Below are positions 11,319 to 22,680 of a DNA stretch of 64,000 bases, piece by piece. The notes below the pieces were generated by a model. The model had not been told where the DNA came from. It made no database searches and was given only the letters and a program-made list of their open reading frames with translations. The DNA is from Brachypterus glaber (Eukaryota; Arthropoda; Insecta; Coleoptera; Kateretidae): NCBI GenBank assembly GCA_958510825.1, contig OY294044.1, positions 72,118,095-72,182,094 of the forward strand, in the 5' to 3' direction. Made by a program: the position numbers and the translations under genes. Each line of letters opens with the position of its first letter. The first letter of the stretch is position 1.

Positions 11319-12946
11319 AAAGCTAAGAAATAGGATATTTTGCGGTCAGAAAACTTCATTTGTTTATGTAGAAATGTTAACTTTTCTATTAGATCGTAGA
11401 AAAACGATTTTTTATGTGTAGTTTAACACAAAAAGGTAAAAGTAATAGGTAAAATTAGTTTTAATTCGGTTCTGTCAGTTATCTGACAATTTTCCATAAG
11501 GGGCCAAAAAAATTTTGTTTTTGTTTTTTCAAGCACAACCGCTATACAATTTTCCTAAAGGGAACGCCGAAGTAAAACAAAAGACAAACTGTTAACAAAA
11601 TTGTCACTTTTAACTTAACAGTTCTAACCGAACAATGTCACTTTGGAGTACAAGCAAATAAAAAAATAGTTCATTATATTTTAGCGATGGATGCGCTTCA
11701 CAAAAATTTAAAAGATTTTGATAAGCTTTGTATAATAATTAAAGTTAAATAATAAGACATAAATAAATTGTAAATAAAGAATTAGTATGTTCAATAAATT
11801 AATATTTTTTAAATTAATTTTTATTAAGGATAGAAAACTTGTCTCTGAGCTGCGAATTAAAAAAAGATCTATAACAAAAAAAAAGTTTCTTACTCTGACA
11901 GTTTACCAACTTTCAGGCATTTTTAAGATCAAAAACAAAACCAAAAAACATATTGGTTTAAAAAAAAAATAAAAATAGTTTTTGATGTTAAAGACTTAGT
12001 ATTTAACGTAAGCTAACGTTTACACCAGAAAAAAAACGCCTACAAAATATATAGAAATAAAAAAGTAATAAAATTGTGGACTTACGCCTTTTTTGAAAAA
12101 AAAAACAACAATTAATTATTTTGTTTTTGTCTTAAAATGAAGCATTTGACCTAAACTATTAAAAACATATAAAAAATAATATGTGCCTTTTTTTGTAAAA
12201 CAGCTATTTCCAGCACAATTCCTCATTGTCGTAAAAATTTAAAATGGCTAAAATATATAGTAAACCTAATTTGCCCAGAATAAATTTTACGTCATTGAAA
12301 AAAGGACACTTAGAAGTACATTTGACCAAAATTTGAGAAAAATCGTAGGGGGGGCACTTTACGAAAAATCGGGTTTGGACTTATAAAAAAACGTAAAAAA
12401 ATATTTTTGAAGAAGAAGAAGAAGAGCAGAAACCCACTATTAAAAAAAATTATAAAAAATTCAAGATTGTCATCTAAGTTTACATGGGTGCACCAAATTT
12501 CATCAAATTTGAATTAAAATTGTCAGACTTATAGTAATAAATTGAAAATAAAGCTGTTTTCTTTATCATCAAAAATTGAAAAATTACAAAATTTAAAAAC
12601 AATCATATCTCAGCCAAAAATTTTTTTTTAATTCTTTTTTTTGCATAAGGCTTTTAGTATTAGAGTGGTGATAATACAAAAAAAGTTTAACGAAAATCCG
12701 TGACATTCAATCACCAAGGTGGTATGGATTCGTACAGAAATACCCATATATAAACTCCAATTTATTACTGAAACATAACGTAACTTATAAACTAATTGGA
12801 ATAGTTAATTGGAGTTTGTATAATATACAAACTCCAATTCAATATACTATATACATTAATTCCTTAAGTACAGAGGTACAAAACAAACCATACCACAGAT
12901 TTTTGTTTTGAGTTATGGTGGTCTTGCATTCATAGTGCGATATATA

Positions 12947-13160
12947 ATGAAGCTGAAGTTTGCAACGTTTTTTTGCATCGAAAATTCAAATAGTATATTA
13001 AACCACTTATTCCATAACACGTTTTTAGCGCACTAATACTTTAGCAAACTAGCCGCAAGCGGCTTGTTTTCTAAACTTCTACTCGTGCGCTAAAAACGTA
13101 GGTTATGAAATAATTGTTTGAATTTTCGTTGCAAAAAAACGTTGCAAACTTCAGCTTCAT
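12947..13160. mobile_element. palindromic MITE (ATGAAGCTGAAG family), copy 2, perfect 8-bp TSD
   Basis: Ends ATGAAGCTGAAG / CTTCAGCTTCAT enclose 214 bp with the GCCGCAAGCGGC centre. The target duplication GATATATA is exact at 12939-12946 and 13161-13168. It inserted close to the outer end of the giant foldback's right arm. Confidence 0.85.
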
Positions 13161-13341
13161 GATATATACTTCCACATTCTTCTTAAGTTTATCTTTTTTT
13201 GACAGTTCAAATAGGAGTCATATGTAAAATATTTGTTTCATAACAAAAACGCTTTGTGATTGCCAATGGCCAGTTAAGGAGCATCATTTCAAAAGTTAAC
13301 AAATCCAATATACGTGTTAAGGAATTCAAAATTAAAAAATT

Positions 13342-14078
13342 ATTATGTCTACTCCCAGGTTTTTTATTGAAGCATTTTATTTATAAACAAAAGCTATAAT
13401 TGTTTCGACCCTTGAATTTAGGGTCATCTTCAGGCTAAAATAATCAAAAAATTAAAAACAAACAACACAGACTACATTATAAACATACACCAATTTAAGC
13501 TAAATTGGTGTACACTGTAAATGCAAATATGGTAATTTTACAGCAAATAAACTAGGTCATATGTTGCCAGCAAAGAAAGTGGTAAATTTAAATCAGTACT
13601 GTAAATTCACAGTTATCTGTAAAAATGTGAATTTTTACCTGTGATTTCACAGTAATTTAAGCATCGAATTTAATGTGTATTTCAAGCAGTATTACGGGCT
13701 CTTGTAATTTTCGAGAAAAAGTTCCGGCTTTTTGGACCACATGCATGAATTTTAATGCAAAATTATTGTACCGACAGGAAAAGAGCTGAGATTTTACTAA
13801 ACCCAGTAATATTGAGGTTAATTTAATAAATATTGTAAATTCACATTCTGACATTGTAAATTTGCTTTAATTATTACAGTTAAAACTACTGTAAGATTGA
13901 CGAACACATTTAGAGTGTATGTTTATAATGTAGTCTGTGTTGTTTGTTTTTAATTTTTTGACTATTTTAGCCTGATATGACCCTAAATTTAAGGGTCGAA
14001 ATAATTGTAGCTATTTTTTATAAATAAAATGCTTTAATAAAAAACTTTGGAGTATACATAATTTTTTAATTTTGATTT
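13342..14078. mobile_element. foldback element with ~155-bp arms
   Basis: The left arm 13342-13495 (TTTTATTGAAGCATTTTATT, TTTCGACCCTTGAATTTAGG, AACAACACAGACTACATTAT) is repeated inverted at 13915-14070. The ~420-bp centre contains three or four short ACTGTAAATTCACA-type repeats and no gene. The GTTTCGAC motif is shared with the palindrome at 33018-33353. Confidence 0.75.
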
Positions 14079-14219
14079 ATCAAAACTTCAATATGAGAAT
14101 GGATCTCGATCACAGTTATTTGTTAAGCAATTGTTAAGTTTTGAAGTAATGCTCCTCAGTTATAACTCAAAAAAGTTGATACAAAAAAATTAAATATCGG
14201 GTCCCAAAGGGTTAAGAAG

Positions 14220-14445
14220 GTTTTGTAGGAAACTTAAAATCTCTTTAAATAATGTATTACTTTGTGCCCATTTTGCCCCCTGTTCTACCTCCAATGTTAA
14301 CCATATTTAACATGACGCAAAATACAAAGATCCTTAATCGTTTGCAAACGTTTGGTGAAAGAATTTTTTAAATCGGTTATTTCATTCAAAAGTTTACAAC
14401 AGACAGACCCCGCAAACAGACCGACAGACAAACGAAACATTTTCT
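14220..14445. repeat. dispersed repeat copy (AATGTTAACCATATTT family)
   Basis: CCCATTTTGCCCCC, AATGTTAACCATATTTAACA, AAAGATCCTTAATCGTTTG, TTGGTGAAAGAATTTTT and the GACAGAC tail also occur, in the same order, at 32035-32210. Confidence 0.6.
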
Positions 14446-14654
14446 TGACGTTTCATGACATTTTAAATCCGAGGGTGCAAAAAACACTCGAAAAAACTTT
14501 GTTGATTTTTCGGTCGATTCCAATAACGGGTGTAACCACCCGTTTAATAAACAAAAAATATCTTATAAAACGGTGAAAAAGTTGAAAGCGAATTGACTTA
14601 TTTTAGAAATAATGCAGTTTTTCATTCGCCATATTGTTAAATCAAACTCCACAA

Positions 14655-14790
14655 GTTATATACTGCCCTCCCTAGGAGAAAAATCCATATAGCAATACAG
14701 TCGTTTTTTACATAAGCGGTCACAGAACTATCGACTGTATTGCTATCTGGATTTGCCGCGTTCTTCCTAAGGAGGACAGTATAGCTAATT
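14655..14790. mobile_element. 136-bp foldback MITE
   Basis: TATATACTGCCCTCCCTAGG and ATAGCAATACAGTCG at left pair with CGACTGTATTGCTAT and TAAGGAGGACAGTATAGCT at right. The loop is about 30 bp. Confidence 0.75.
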
Positions 14791-14795
14791 ATTCT

Positions 14796-15345
14796 TTAAG
14801 GTCGATTCAAGCATAATTATCACTTCATGAAACTGAATTAAGAAATTAATAAAATTAGGAAACATAACCACAAATTCTATAATAAATTTTTCGTAGTATG
14901 CAACAATAATGTAACTGCCAAATAGATAATAAGCATGTACGACTGAATAAGTAAAAAAAAACAATTATCTATTGCGTAGGACGATTATTACTATAGTTGC
15001 AGTTGCTGGGTCTAAAAATCGTGTTTTAAAACCAACTTATCTTCAAAAGTACCTTTTATTTTCTTATTTAACTACTGTGTTTTTCCTTAACACTGAAAAT
15101 GTACGAATTTTAAAATACAGAGGTGTTGCCATTTTCATTTTTATTTTGGTACTTGGATAATGATTGAGTCTATGGTGTATTTTAAGATTCTATCATTATT
15201 TTATGCAATATTTTATCTTTTATCTTAATTATTGCATACCACGAAAAATTTATTATAGAATTTGAGGTTATGTTTCTTAATTTTCTTAATTTCTTAATTT
15301 AGTTTAGTGAAGTTAGTGATAATTATGCCTGAATCAACCTTTTGA
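14796..15345. mobile_element. foldback element with ~110-bp arms
   Basis: The arms run from AAGGTCGATTCAAGCATAAT (14798) to GTATGCAACAATAA, and from TTATTGCATACCACGAAAAA (15220) to ATAATTATGCCTGAATCAACC. About 320 bp of AT-rich spacer lies between them, and it contains only chance-length frames. Confidence 0.7.
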
Positions 15346-15547
15346 GCTGGGTAGTATTAAAATTTAAAGAAACAAAAAATAACGTTTAGTTTATAAAATT
15401 TTAAATTTCTTATATAACGGTTAAACATTTTTTTAAGTTATCATTTTGGCGAAATATCACTTTCTTTTCGTACTTATTTCATTGGCTGTAATCGAGCGCA
15501 TGCGACAACATCTTTATGGGAGTTAACATCTACTGTTTTCAAAATTA

Positions 15548-15807
15548 CTGTGCGACGTCGATAATCCGGATCTTCAGTATACCGGATAATCTGGCCAAGC
15601 AGTTCAATTGCATTATGTATTTTAAAATGTTCAAACTTATGTATGCTTCTGTTTTAGATAATTATTTGTTTATGTACTATTTTTTAGTTGTTTTGTATTA
15701 AATGTTTCACTTTTCATTACAAAAACTGTCCTGCTTCAGTAATCCGAATTATTTACTAATCCGGATCACTACGGTTTTAATTAGTTCGGATTATCGAGGT
15801 CGCACTG
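15548..15807. mobile_element. 260-bp pogo/Tigger-like MITE with TA duplication
   Basis: The ends CTGTGCGACGTCGATAATCC and, inverted, CAGTGCGACCTCGATAATCC are flanked by TA at 15546-15547 and 15808-15809. CAGTGCGACCTCGATAATCCG-type termini on TA targets are typical of pogo/Tigger Tc1-mariner relatives (established knowledge). The interior carries further ATCCGGAT/ATCCGAA sub-repeats. There is no transposase. Confidence 0.8.
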
Positions 15808-15989
15808 TATTTATTACATTTCTTTGGTCATTTTGTGAAAATCGAAGTTAGCCAATTGCAGACAATAAATTTTCTATGTTGGGGAAGTCTAGAAATACGT
15901 TTTCTTTCTAGAATAAAAACTAAAATATACTGCTGTAAATTACGTTTTTTATTACTCTGAGTCACTACACTGTGATTAAAGCAAGGTCG

Positions 15990-16700
15990 TAGAACCTTTC
16001 TTCCGGAGGGGTGGTATAAAACAAAAAAGCACCAATGAAATTTAAAAAAAAGTCCAAATGAGATTCTTCATTTAAAACTAAGCAAAAAAAGTATTCTTCA
16101 CCGAAACACATAAATTTAATATTAAAGTCATTTAACTCCCGAGTAATAGCCCTTTAAAAAGTAACATTTTTGGTGGCACAAAATTTCCCCTAACTACATT
16201 TTTTTTAAACGGTTGCTCCTACAATGTTACACTATATGACATTTTTTATGTATTTTTACTCAAGAAATCTATATTTTTACTTAAAATCCAAAAAAGTTTG
16301 TGGCAAAAACGCGCAAAAATGTAAGCTGCACTTCCCTTAATTGCATTTTTTTTAAACGGTTGCTCCTACAATGTTACACTATATGACATTTTTTATGTAT
16401 TTTTACTCAAGGTATCTATTTTTTACTTAAAATCCAAAAAAGTTTGTGGCAAAAACGGGCAAAAATGTGTTAAGCTGCACACATTTTGTCCGTCTACTAG
16501 ACGGCGTCTAGACACGCCTCTGGATGGATTAAAAAAAAGTAACATAAACTAACTGCCCTTATTAATACTAGTATACTTGCAAAACCTCGTCGCTCTATCT
16601 CAAAGCGTACCAGAGTAATTAATTAAAAACCTTATTTTTAGTACAATTTTAAAGGGCGTGCCTCTCTTAGTGATGTAGAATTATCCCCTTAATATATGCC
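15990..16700 (+). mobile_element. copy of AAAAAAGCACCAAT family with internal 147-bp duplication
   Basis: ACAAAAAAGCACCAATGAAA, TTCACCGAAACACA, AAAGTAACATTTTTGG and CTAGACACGCCTCTGGAT match the copy at 24430-24900 in the same order; an inverted copy spans 32611-33774. Inside, a segment starting AAACGGTTGCTCCTACAATG at 16207 is repeated at 16354 (147 bp apart), with only a few differences. Confidence 0.6.
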
Positions 16701-16724
16701 ATAAGACCGTGTATACATATGTTT

Positions 16725-16852
16725 ATGAAGATGAAGTTTGCAACGTTTTTTTGCAACGAAAATTCAATATATTAAAGTAGTAGTTTCATAACATACGTTT
16801 TTAGCGCACGAGTACAAGTTTAGAAAACAAGCCGCTTGCGGTGAGTTTGGTA
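16725..16852. mobile_element. truncated ATGAAGCTGAAG-family MITE, copy 3
   Basis: It starts ATGAAGATGAAGTTTGCAAC and continues to GCCGCTTGCGGTGAGTTT, the centre of the palindrome, where homology stops. The right arm is missing. Confidence 0.7.
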
Positions 16853-16989
16853 TGGACTTTTCAAGTCACCCGCCCTTTAGAGAAGTGAGAAAGGGATAAA
16901 TTAGAAAAATATTTTCCCCCGTTTCGCGAACCCCCATTTGAGCGTTTCGCACAAGCAGGAGCCGATCCACGGGGCGTAATTACCTTCCC

Positions 16990-17150
16990 CCCCCCCCCCC
17001 AGGGTAGAACTTATGAGTGAAATTCGTAAAAATTTTCGCCTGCGGCGCTAGAGTTTTTTATATTTTTGTAAATTTAATTAACTGTATTTCAAAAAAAATT
17101 AAAATAGAACATCGAATTTGTAAAAATCTTCGCCTGTGGTGCTTTCTTAC
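16990..17150 (+). repeat. short direct repeat (TTCGTAAAAATTTTCGCCTG)
   Basis: TCGTAAAAATTTTCGCCTGCGG at 17021 recurs as TTGTAAAAATCTTCGCCTGTGG at 17116, with a related flank. A run of 13 C precedes it at 16987. Confidence 0.5.
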
Positions 17151-17256
17151 GTTATTTCTTAATTTAAGAATATATAAGTTAAGTTTTTGGATTTTAGCCG
17201 ATAATTTCATAGTGTTTTATCTGAAATATTTTTTTTGAAATATTTATAAAAGCTGA

Positions 17257-18030
17257 CGTTATGAAAACTGGCTTTCGGTCAAAAATTCTAAATTTTTAGT
17301 ATGTAGGTTTCATCTTTCTGATCAAAACCGTCCATTGACCCAACTTGAGCTGACGGCTAGTATTTGAGTTTTAGGTCAAAAAGTCAAAAACAATAAAATT
17401 AACTTTTGTTCTTATTATATATACTCGTAATAAAAAAATAAACTATTTTTTTTGTTTAAAATAAAGTTAAAAATTAAGAAAATATTTGAAAATATGGTGA
17501 ATGCGCCTCTTGGATAAGAAAAAAAACTTAACCGACGCGTTAACTAACCGTTATAACGGTCAGATTTTTCTATGATAATAATATATAAAATGAAAGAATT
17601 TACATTAAAGTGAAGTATAAAAATATAATTCTCAAAATAATTTAATTTAAAAAATAAATAAATAAATAAAATTAAATAAATTAGATATGTAGTTTCTTTA
17701 GAACTATATTTCAATGCACAATAAGAGTCGCTTGTGGCACAGTGGCTAGGGCGTTAGACTCTTAATAAATGGTTCCATTTATTTAAACAAAAAAAAATTA
17801 TTTTAGTTTTTTATTACGAGTATAATAAGAACAAAAGTTGATGTAAAAATTTTTGATTTTAGTTTATTATACAAAAAGAAATGAATTTTATTGTTTTTGA
17901 CTTTTTGACCTAAAACTCAAAAACTAGCCGTCAGATCAAGTTGGGTCAATGGAAGCTTTTGATCAGAAAGATGAAATCTACATCATACTAAAAATTTTGA
18001 ATTTTTGACTGAAAGCCAGTTTCCATAGGA
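17257..18030. mobile_element. foldback element with ~150-bp arms
   Basis: AAAACTGGCTTTCGGTCAAA, TTCATCTTTCTGATCAAAA and TGACCCAACTTGAGCTGACG at 17257-17400 recur inverted at 17885-18030. The spacer holds a tRNA-like fragment at 17730-17765 and AT-rich sequence. Confidence 0.75.
17728..17775 (+). repeat. tRNA-like fragment (A box), probable SINE remnant
   Basis: GTGGCACAGTGGCTAGGGCG fits the pol III A box (TGGCnnAGTGG), and GACTCTTAAT resembles a Lys(CTT) anticodon loop. The expected T-arm and acceptor stem are absent or badly degenerate (GGTTCCATT at 17771), so this is not called as a tRNA gene. Confidence 0.4.
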
Positions 18031-18081
18031 AACGTGCCTGTCTGTTTATTAATAAAAAAGTGTCCCTTATGCTGTTGGAAA

Positions 18082-18285
18082 GGGAATGTTCAAGTATTAC
18101 GTAACGCAAATTGCACCAAAATTCATACACTTCATACCCCGGTTCTCGCGTTATTATAGATTATAAAGATTTTATATTTTGGCCATCCCCCCTAATAGGG
18201 GGTGTGTTAGGGGGGAGGGGAATAACGCGAGAACCAAGGTATGAATTTCGGTACATTTTGCGTTACGTAATACTTGAACGTTCCC
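18082..18285. mobile_element. 204-bp foldback (GGGAACGTTCAAGTATTACG family)
   Basis: GGGAATGTTCAAGTATTACG with TAACGCAAA pairs with the inverse at 18255-18285. Further inward, CGGTTCTCGCGTTATT pairs with AATAACGCGAGAACC. The centre is CCCCCCTAATAGGGGG. A partial relative lies at 3601-3665. Confidence 0.75.
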
Positions 18286-18639
18286 AAAGCTTTATAAATT
18301 AATTAGTACTTGTGGTAGTTAATATCTTACAAACTAAAAGATATAATCTTAAAATTTCTGGTATTTAAAAAAAAAGACACAATATTTCTTAAACCTAATT
18401 TATTCTTAAGATCTTAAGGCACTTAAAAAATATGCAATTTTCGATGAAAAATTTTCATAAAAGAATTGAAATAATAGTTTGACAGTCTTAACTATTCTTT
18501 TAGGAATAAAGTACATATAAGGAAAATAAAAATAATTTTACAAAATTAAGTCCAATAATTAAAATCTACAAAATAAAATAACGTACAAATAATTTCGAAA
18601 ATACATAATAATATTACAAAACTTCCTTAACCTTAGGGC

Positions 18640-19297
18640 GAGGAAGTAGAAATGAAGAGTGCAACTAGCATAAGGGCCTAACAATCATTTTTTGCGAAAT
18701 ACGGTTTTTGTTTAAAACGGGTAATACTTAACGTGCTTCATCGCCCTAGTTAATAAAAAATCCTAGTATGTTACCAGAAGTGGCAAAAAATGCATTGGAA
18801 AATAAGGTTAGGGGTGCAAATTTTAATAATTTGTTTTTAAGCCTCACCCAAATATTAACCGTTAACTATTCTTAATTAAAAAAAATTATTATGAACCTAT
18901 TTCAAACTAGGAAAGACAAGATTTTATAAAAAAAAAACAATCTTATAATATACGTGTGGGTAAAGCATTTTTGATAAATTGCTTTTTTTGCCCCACCCAA
19001 ATAGTAACCGTCAACTATTCTTGATTAAAAAGGCGTATGAACCTATGTAAGGCTAGCAAACAGAAGATTTTATGCAAAAGCAACCTTATAAGAAATGTTT
19101 GGTTAGGCCCTTTTGACAATTAATGGTATTGCTTAGGTCCTTATTCCAAGTTTTTTTTTGTTGAAATATACATAAAACGATGTAAACAATCAAACACTAT
19201 TAAAATATAATCAATATTAAGTATAAATATCATTGGAAAAAAAAATTAATCACATTTTTGGTTCTCCTGTAAAATAATAATTTTGTGGGCCTATTAT
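18640..19297. other. gene-free stretch with weak internal repeats
   Basis: Two diverged direct copies of CCACCCAAATA(G/T)TAACCGT(C/T)AACTATTCTT(A/G)ATTAAAAA occur near 18845 and 18995. TGAAGAGTGCAACTAGCA (18653) is matched inverted at 19571-19588, bracketing about 0.9 kb that includes the SINE. Confidence 0.4.
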
Positions 19298-19569
19298 GTT
19301 TGTTTGTTTGTTTGTTTTGTTTTTAACCTCGTACTATTCTACTTAATTAAGCATCCCCTAAGTCCAGGACTTGTGTGGGCTAGTAGTAGAGGGAACCACC
19401 GGCTTTAATTGACTTTCGAACCAATATATCTAGGGAGTACGCCTTCGCCAAATTTCAATTATTAATTAACTGAAAAAGGCAATCGGCGCCAGTGAGGTTT
19501 GAACTCACGATCATTAGATCAGTGTCAGGCTATATCGATGCCATTGACCACTGAGTTAAATCTCCCATG
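19298..19569 (-). mobile_element. tRNA-headed SINE with (AAAC)n tail
   Basis: On the minus strand the head (19569-19485) reads GGGAGATTTAACTCAGTGG (A-box-like) and later GTGAGTTCAAACCTCACTGG (B box GAGTTCAAACC paired as a T-arm), ending GGCGCC. A ~165-bp body follows, then AAACAAACAAACAAAC (plus-strand TTTG units at 19298-19319). Head, body and simple-repeat tail are the standard SINE layout. The anticodon arm is not a clean tRNA fold, so a functional tRNA is unlikely. Confidence 0.7.
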
Positions 19570-19738
19570 TTAGTTGCACTCTTCAAATATCAAAGCATTT
19601 TCACGTCAATAACTTAAAATAATAATCACATTTTAAAAAACAATACCTCAGGGGCGAATCTAGACCCAAGTTATAGGGAAAAAGGGTACTTTTTAGTTTA
19701 ACCATCTGCCACATACACCTTATTTATGGAATGTTACT

Positions 19739-20322
19739 ACAGACACGGCATAAAAATTACGCCCACCTTTAAACAAGTTAAAAGTCGAACATTTTTCTTT
19801 TTAATTTCGACTTATTTTTCGTTAAACGGTGTTTTATAGCTTTAATTATTTAATTATAAATGCAATAGAACATAATATTTGAATGAGTTATTTATATAAT
19901 ATAATTTTTACTATAAAGTTATTTTTTGTTAATTTTAACTTGGAAATTTATTTAAATAACTTAATAGAAGAAAGAAAAAAAAAATATTTATAAGATAAAA
20001 TTAAAAACTTAATCAAAAATAAACAACATAAGCATAAAATACCAAATAAAATAATAATAATAATAATTTTTTTTGCGATGAATAAACCCTATTCTTTTTA
20101 TTATTACGTACTTACAGACACGTTGTATTTTTTACGCCGCCAAATTTTAAATGAACTCGTGAAAAATCACTGTGCAACATACCAACTTCTCCGATCGGAT
20201 TTAGGCCTTAAACTGAATGTCCGAAACGTACTGAGACACGGAAAGCCGTAGTTAGTCGGAGTTGGGAGAAATCATGCATGCTATTCAGGCGTAAAATCTA
20301 CGCCGTGTCTGTGGCAGAGGGT
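19739..20322. mobile_element. ACAGACACGGCGTA-ended element, nested or tandem ends
   Basis: ACAGACACGGCATAAAAATT at 19738, ACAGACACGTTGTATTTTTT at 20115 and the inverse AAATCTACGCCGTGTCTGT at 20303-20321 are three copies of one terminus. The last two enclose about 205 bp and the first and last about 580 bp. There is no coding content. Confidence 0.55.
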
Positions 20323-20929
20323 CAAACCAGAGGCTATTACAGATTGGACTCATTTTAAATTGACCCGCAATGTATGCTTCGCGGGATCTCAATCCTCTAG
20401 GTTTCTTTGAGTATGCTTTTGACAGTTAATGTGAACAAAAAAGCTGGAACATATTGTGTATTAATTAATATGCCGCGACTTTAGAAAAATACTCAACCCT
20501 AGTTCAACATTCTGTCATATATATGTAATCTGTACTACTCTAAAATACGTAATTTAACAGATTTCCCATTTTCCCTAAATTTAAATTAAAAAACGATTAA
20601 GGGTGAATAAAAACTCCCTTTACTCAAGAGACTCGCCACTGGAATACCTTAACATAAAGAAATCCCTAATATCATTCAAATAAAAGAGATCTAAATACTA
20701 TGGCATAATAAAAATAATTAGATACTATAGCATTCACAATAACTTTGAATTAAATTAAGATATATTTGTTTTGTTTAATACCGTTAATTAAAAATCCGTT
20801 AATTTTTTATTGAACCAATAAGATCAAAGATTTCACCACTAATTATGTAATTAAACCTTTCTTCCTTTTTTAAATTGACTAATTAGATACCTAATTTTAA
20901 CTTTATAGACGATTCCATTTTCTATATAG

Positions 20930-21065
20930 GAATAGTATGTTCTATAACTAGTATGGAATAGACAATATTCCGCGCGAGCAGAAAGTTTGTCATAGGAGCC
21001 GTCAGCCGAGTATGACGGTCCCGCGAGCGCGGAATGACTATACCATAAGTGTTGTAGACTATACT
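20930..21065. mobile_element. foldback MITE with CGCGCGAGC arms
   Basis: TATGGAATAGACAATATTCC-GCGCGAGC pairs with GCGAGCGCGGAATGACTATACC, with outer ends TCTATAACTAGTATGG / CCATAAGTGTTGTAGA. The centre has a second small hairpin GTCATAGG...TATGAC. It underlies a spurious minus-strand frame of about 111 codons. Confidence 0.65.
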
Positions 21066-21189
21066 TTTTCTTCGACTGCAAATATAAAACACTGTATGCC
21101 TTTAAACTGCGGACAAGGTTAAAAACAACGTTTTTTGTGACTTGACATTGTAAATGCAACAAAACACATATTTTTAAACAAAGCAATTA

Positions 21190-22491
21190 ATATTATTTAA
21201 TAATTTTATCAAATCAGTACTTAAAAAAAGATTTTTATTTAATTTTAGCACATATTTACAAACTATAATGCAAAAATTGAAGGTTATGTCAGATAGTTGT
21301 GACAGATATCAGGTTTAAATATTTAACAATAGATGAAGCAGTTTTAATTTTTTGAACTAAATTGATAAAAAACTGGTCAAATATTAAGAAAAACTAATAA
21401 ACTTTATGTAATTTTAACGCAAAACTTTAAATTGCATTAAATTATTCAATGTTTCATGGTAAAACATATATATTTTTGCTAATTTTGCTACAGTTTTCTT
21501 TACTTTCATAAACAAGAGATGGCACTACATGTGCTCATTCTAACACTTGATACGGAATATTCATACCGTATCTAGAGCTAGAATGGATTTATTCTGTGTT
21601 TGAAAAGTGTGGGTATTTGCTTACATTCTAAAGCAGTTGTAGAAAAATAATCTTTCCAAATATCATTAATGAATTTGAGCTTCAACTTAATTGTATAGGT
21701 TTTGTTCTTGAACGTTTAAAATCACCGTATTTATACAGGTATGTATTAAATAAATACATTGTATTTATTACAGAAATAAATGAACAATTATGTGTTTAAT
21801 TCTAAAAAAATAATTTTATAATATATTTATTATATATTATTATATATATTTATTATAATTAACTGGATATTTAACTAACCGCAGACAAAATAATTAAAAA
21901 TCAGATCATAATTATGTATTACATAAATTTACTTTTGTTATTTAAAATACTAAAAAATTTTAATCGTAATCGAGGAGCATTATTTCAAAATACACAATTA
22001 GCAATTTTTGAGATAAGAACAGATTCAAGTACTATTAGCTGGTTAACATTTGGTTAATACAACAAATAAATATGTCTGTAAATTTTACAATAGATCTCAG
22101 AAATCCATATTTGACAACAACCAAACCTTGATTCCTTAATAAATATTATTCAAAAAGCAACAAACTTGGATGCTGCCAAGCCAATATCTGGAATATGCCA
22201 CAATTGCTATAGAAATAATTCATATTATAACATATATAATATTCTCAACGTTGTTGGTCTTACAGACCGGGCCGGTAGCCAATGTTTTAGACATAAACTT
22301 AAAACCAAAGCAAATAAATTTCCTAGTTGAATTATTCAAAATATATCCTAAGCCACTAAAACCCAACTAAACTTTTAAAGTCTGTTAAATGATATTCCTT
22401 TCTGTAGTTAAAAAAAAGGAATTTTGAAATAATGCTTCTTTACTATAAAATTTAAATTCTTTGTTCGTTGTTAACTAAAAAAAATCGTCGC
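21190..22491. other. AT-rich region just downstream of inx3 (possible 3' UTR)
   Basis: I found no separate gene. The part next to 22491 is the likely inx3 3' UTR (minus strand). The nearest canonical AATAAA on that strand is at about 21854-21849. TA-rich simple sequence occurs at 21815-21860. Confidence 0.4.
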
Positions 22492-22680
22492 TTAGGTTTC
22501 AGTCTCTTTGTATTTCTCGATTTCGGGGTAAATGGGGCTCATTTCGAGGGTACTTGGGGCCGACGGTAAATTAGAATTACTCCCAAAGTTTAACCTGCGT
22601 ACTAGTTCGTCCAATATTTCTCCAAATACCAACAGATTCATATTTTGGCCCAATAGATGCAATAACAAAAAGTCTCCAAC
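22492..22680 (-). CDS. inx3: inx3 coding exon 5 (C-terminal tail and stop)
   Basis: This exon encodes residues 330-391 and the TAA at 22494-22492. It starts VGDFLLLHLLGQNM immediately after AG at 22682-22681. It ends with SAPSTLEM, then IYPEIEKY and KETET. The conserved VGDF start and ETET end make this a confident terminal exon despite its small size. The first AATAAA I see downstream on this strand is near 21854-21849, about 640 nt after the stop, so the 3' UTR may reach there. A variant signal closer in cannot be excluded. Confidence 0.93.
   Translation of the reverse strand, partial: VGDFLLLHLLGQNMNLLVFGEILDELVRRLNFGSNSNLPSAPSTLEMSPIYPEIEKYKETET

Larger units (their letters stand above)
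9409..12935. mobile_element. 3.5-kb giant foldback with ~1.5-1.6-kb inverted arms
   Basis: The left arm 9409-11007 and right arm 11421-12935 are inverse copies. Landmarks are CTATGAATGCAAGACCACCA at the outer ends, CTTCTTCTTCTTC at 9813 against GAAGAAGAAGAAG at 12409, TAACGTAAGC..., and ACTGTCAGATAACTGACAG near 10945 against 11475. Divergence looks low. The spacer 11008-11420 has its own hairpins. No long frame is present. The left arm carries an extra 174-bp LINE fragment and the right arm an extra ~110-bp insertion (12750-12860). It resembles Foldback-type or giant MITE elements. Confidence 0.85.
9227..14211. mobile_element. 4985-bp TTAA-flanked interval with piggyBac-like ends
   Basis: TTAA at 9223-9226 is followed by CCCTTTGGGCCCCAAT. 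At 14196-14211 the inverse ATCGGGTCCCAAAGGG is followed by TTAA at 14212-14215. piggyBac elements insert at TTAA and start with CCC; CCCTTTG is a familiar piggyBac terminus (established knowledge). A subterminal palindrome GGGATATATATGTCCCA follows the left end. No transposase frame is visible. The interior is occupied by a 3.5-kb foldback and other insertions, so this would be a non-autonomous element. Alternatively, two separate solo ends could be paired by chance. Confidence 0.55.

Noticed and set aside
19485..19569. Possible tRNA gene on the minus strand
   Set aside because: A- and B-box-like sequences exist, but there is no clean cloverleaf, and a SINE body and AAAC tail follow it.
20851..21186. 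111-codon minus-strand frame
   Set aside because: Spans a foldback MITE (20930-21065); no domain.
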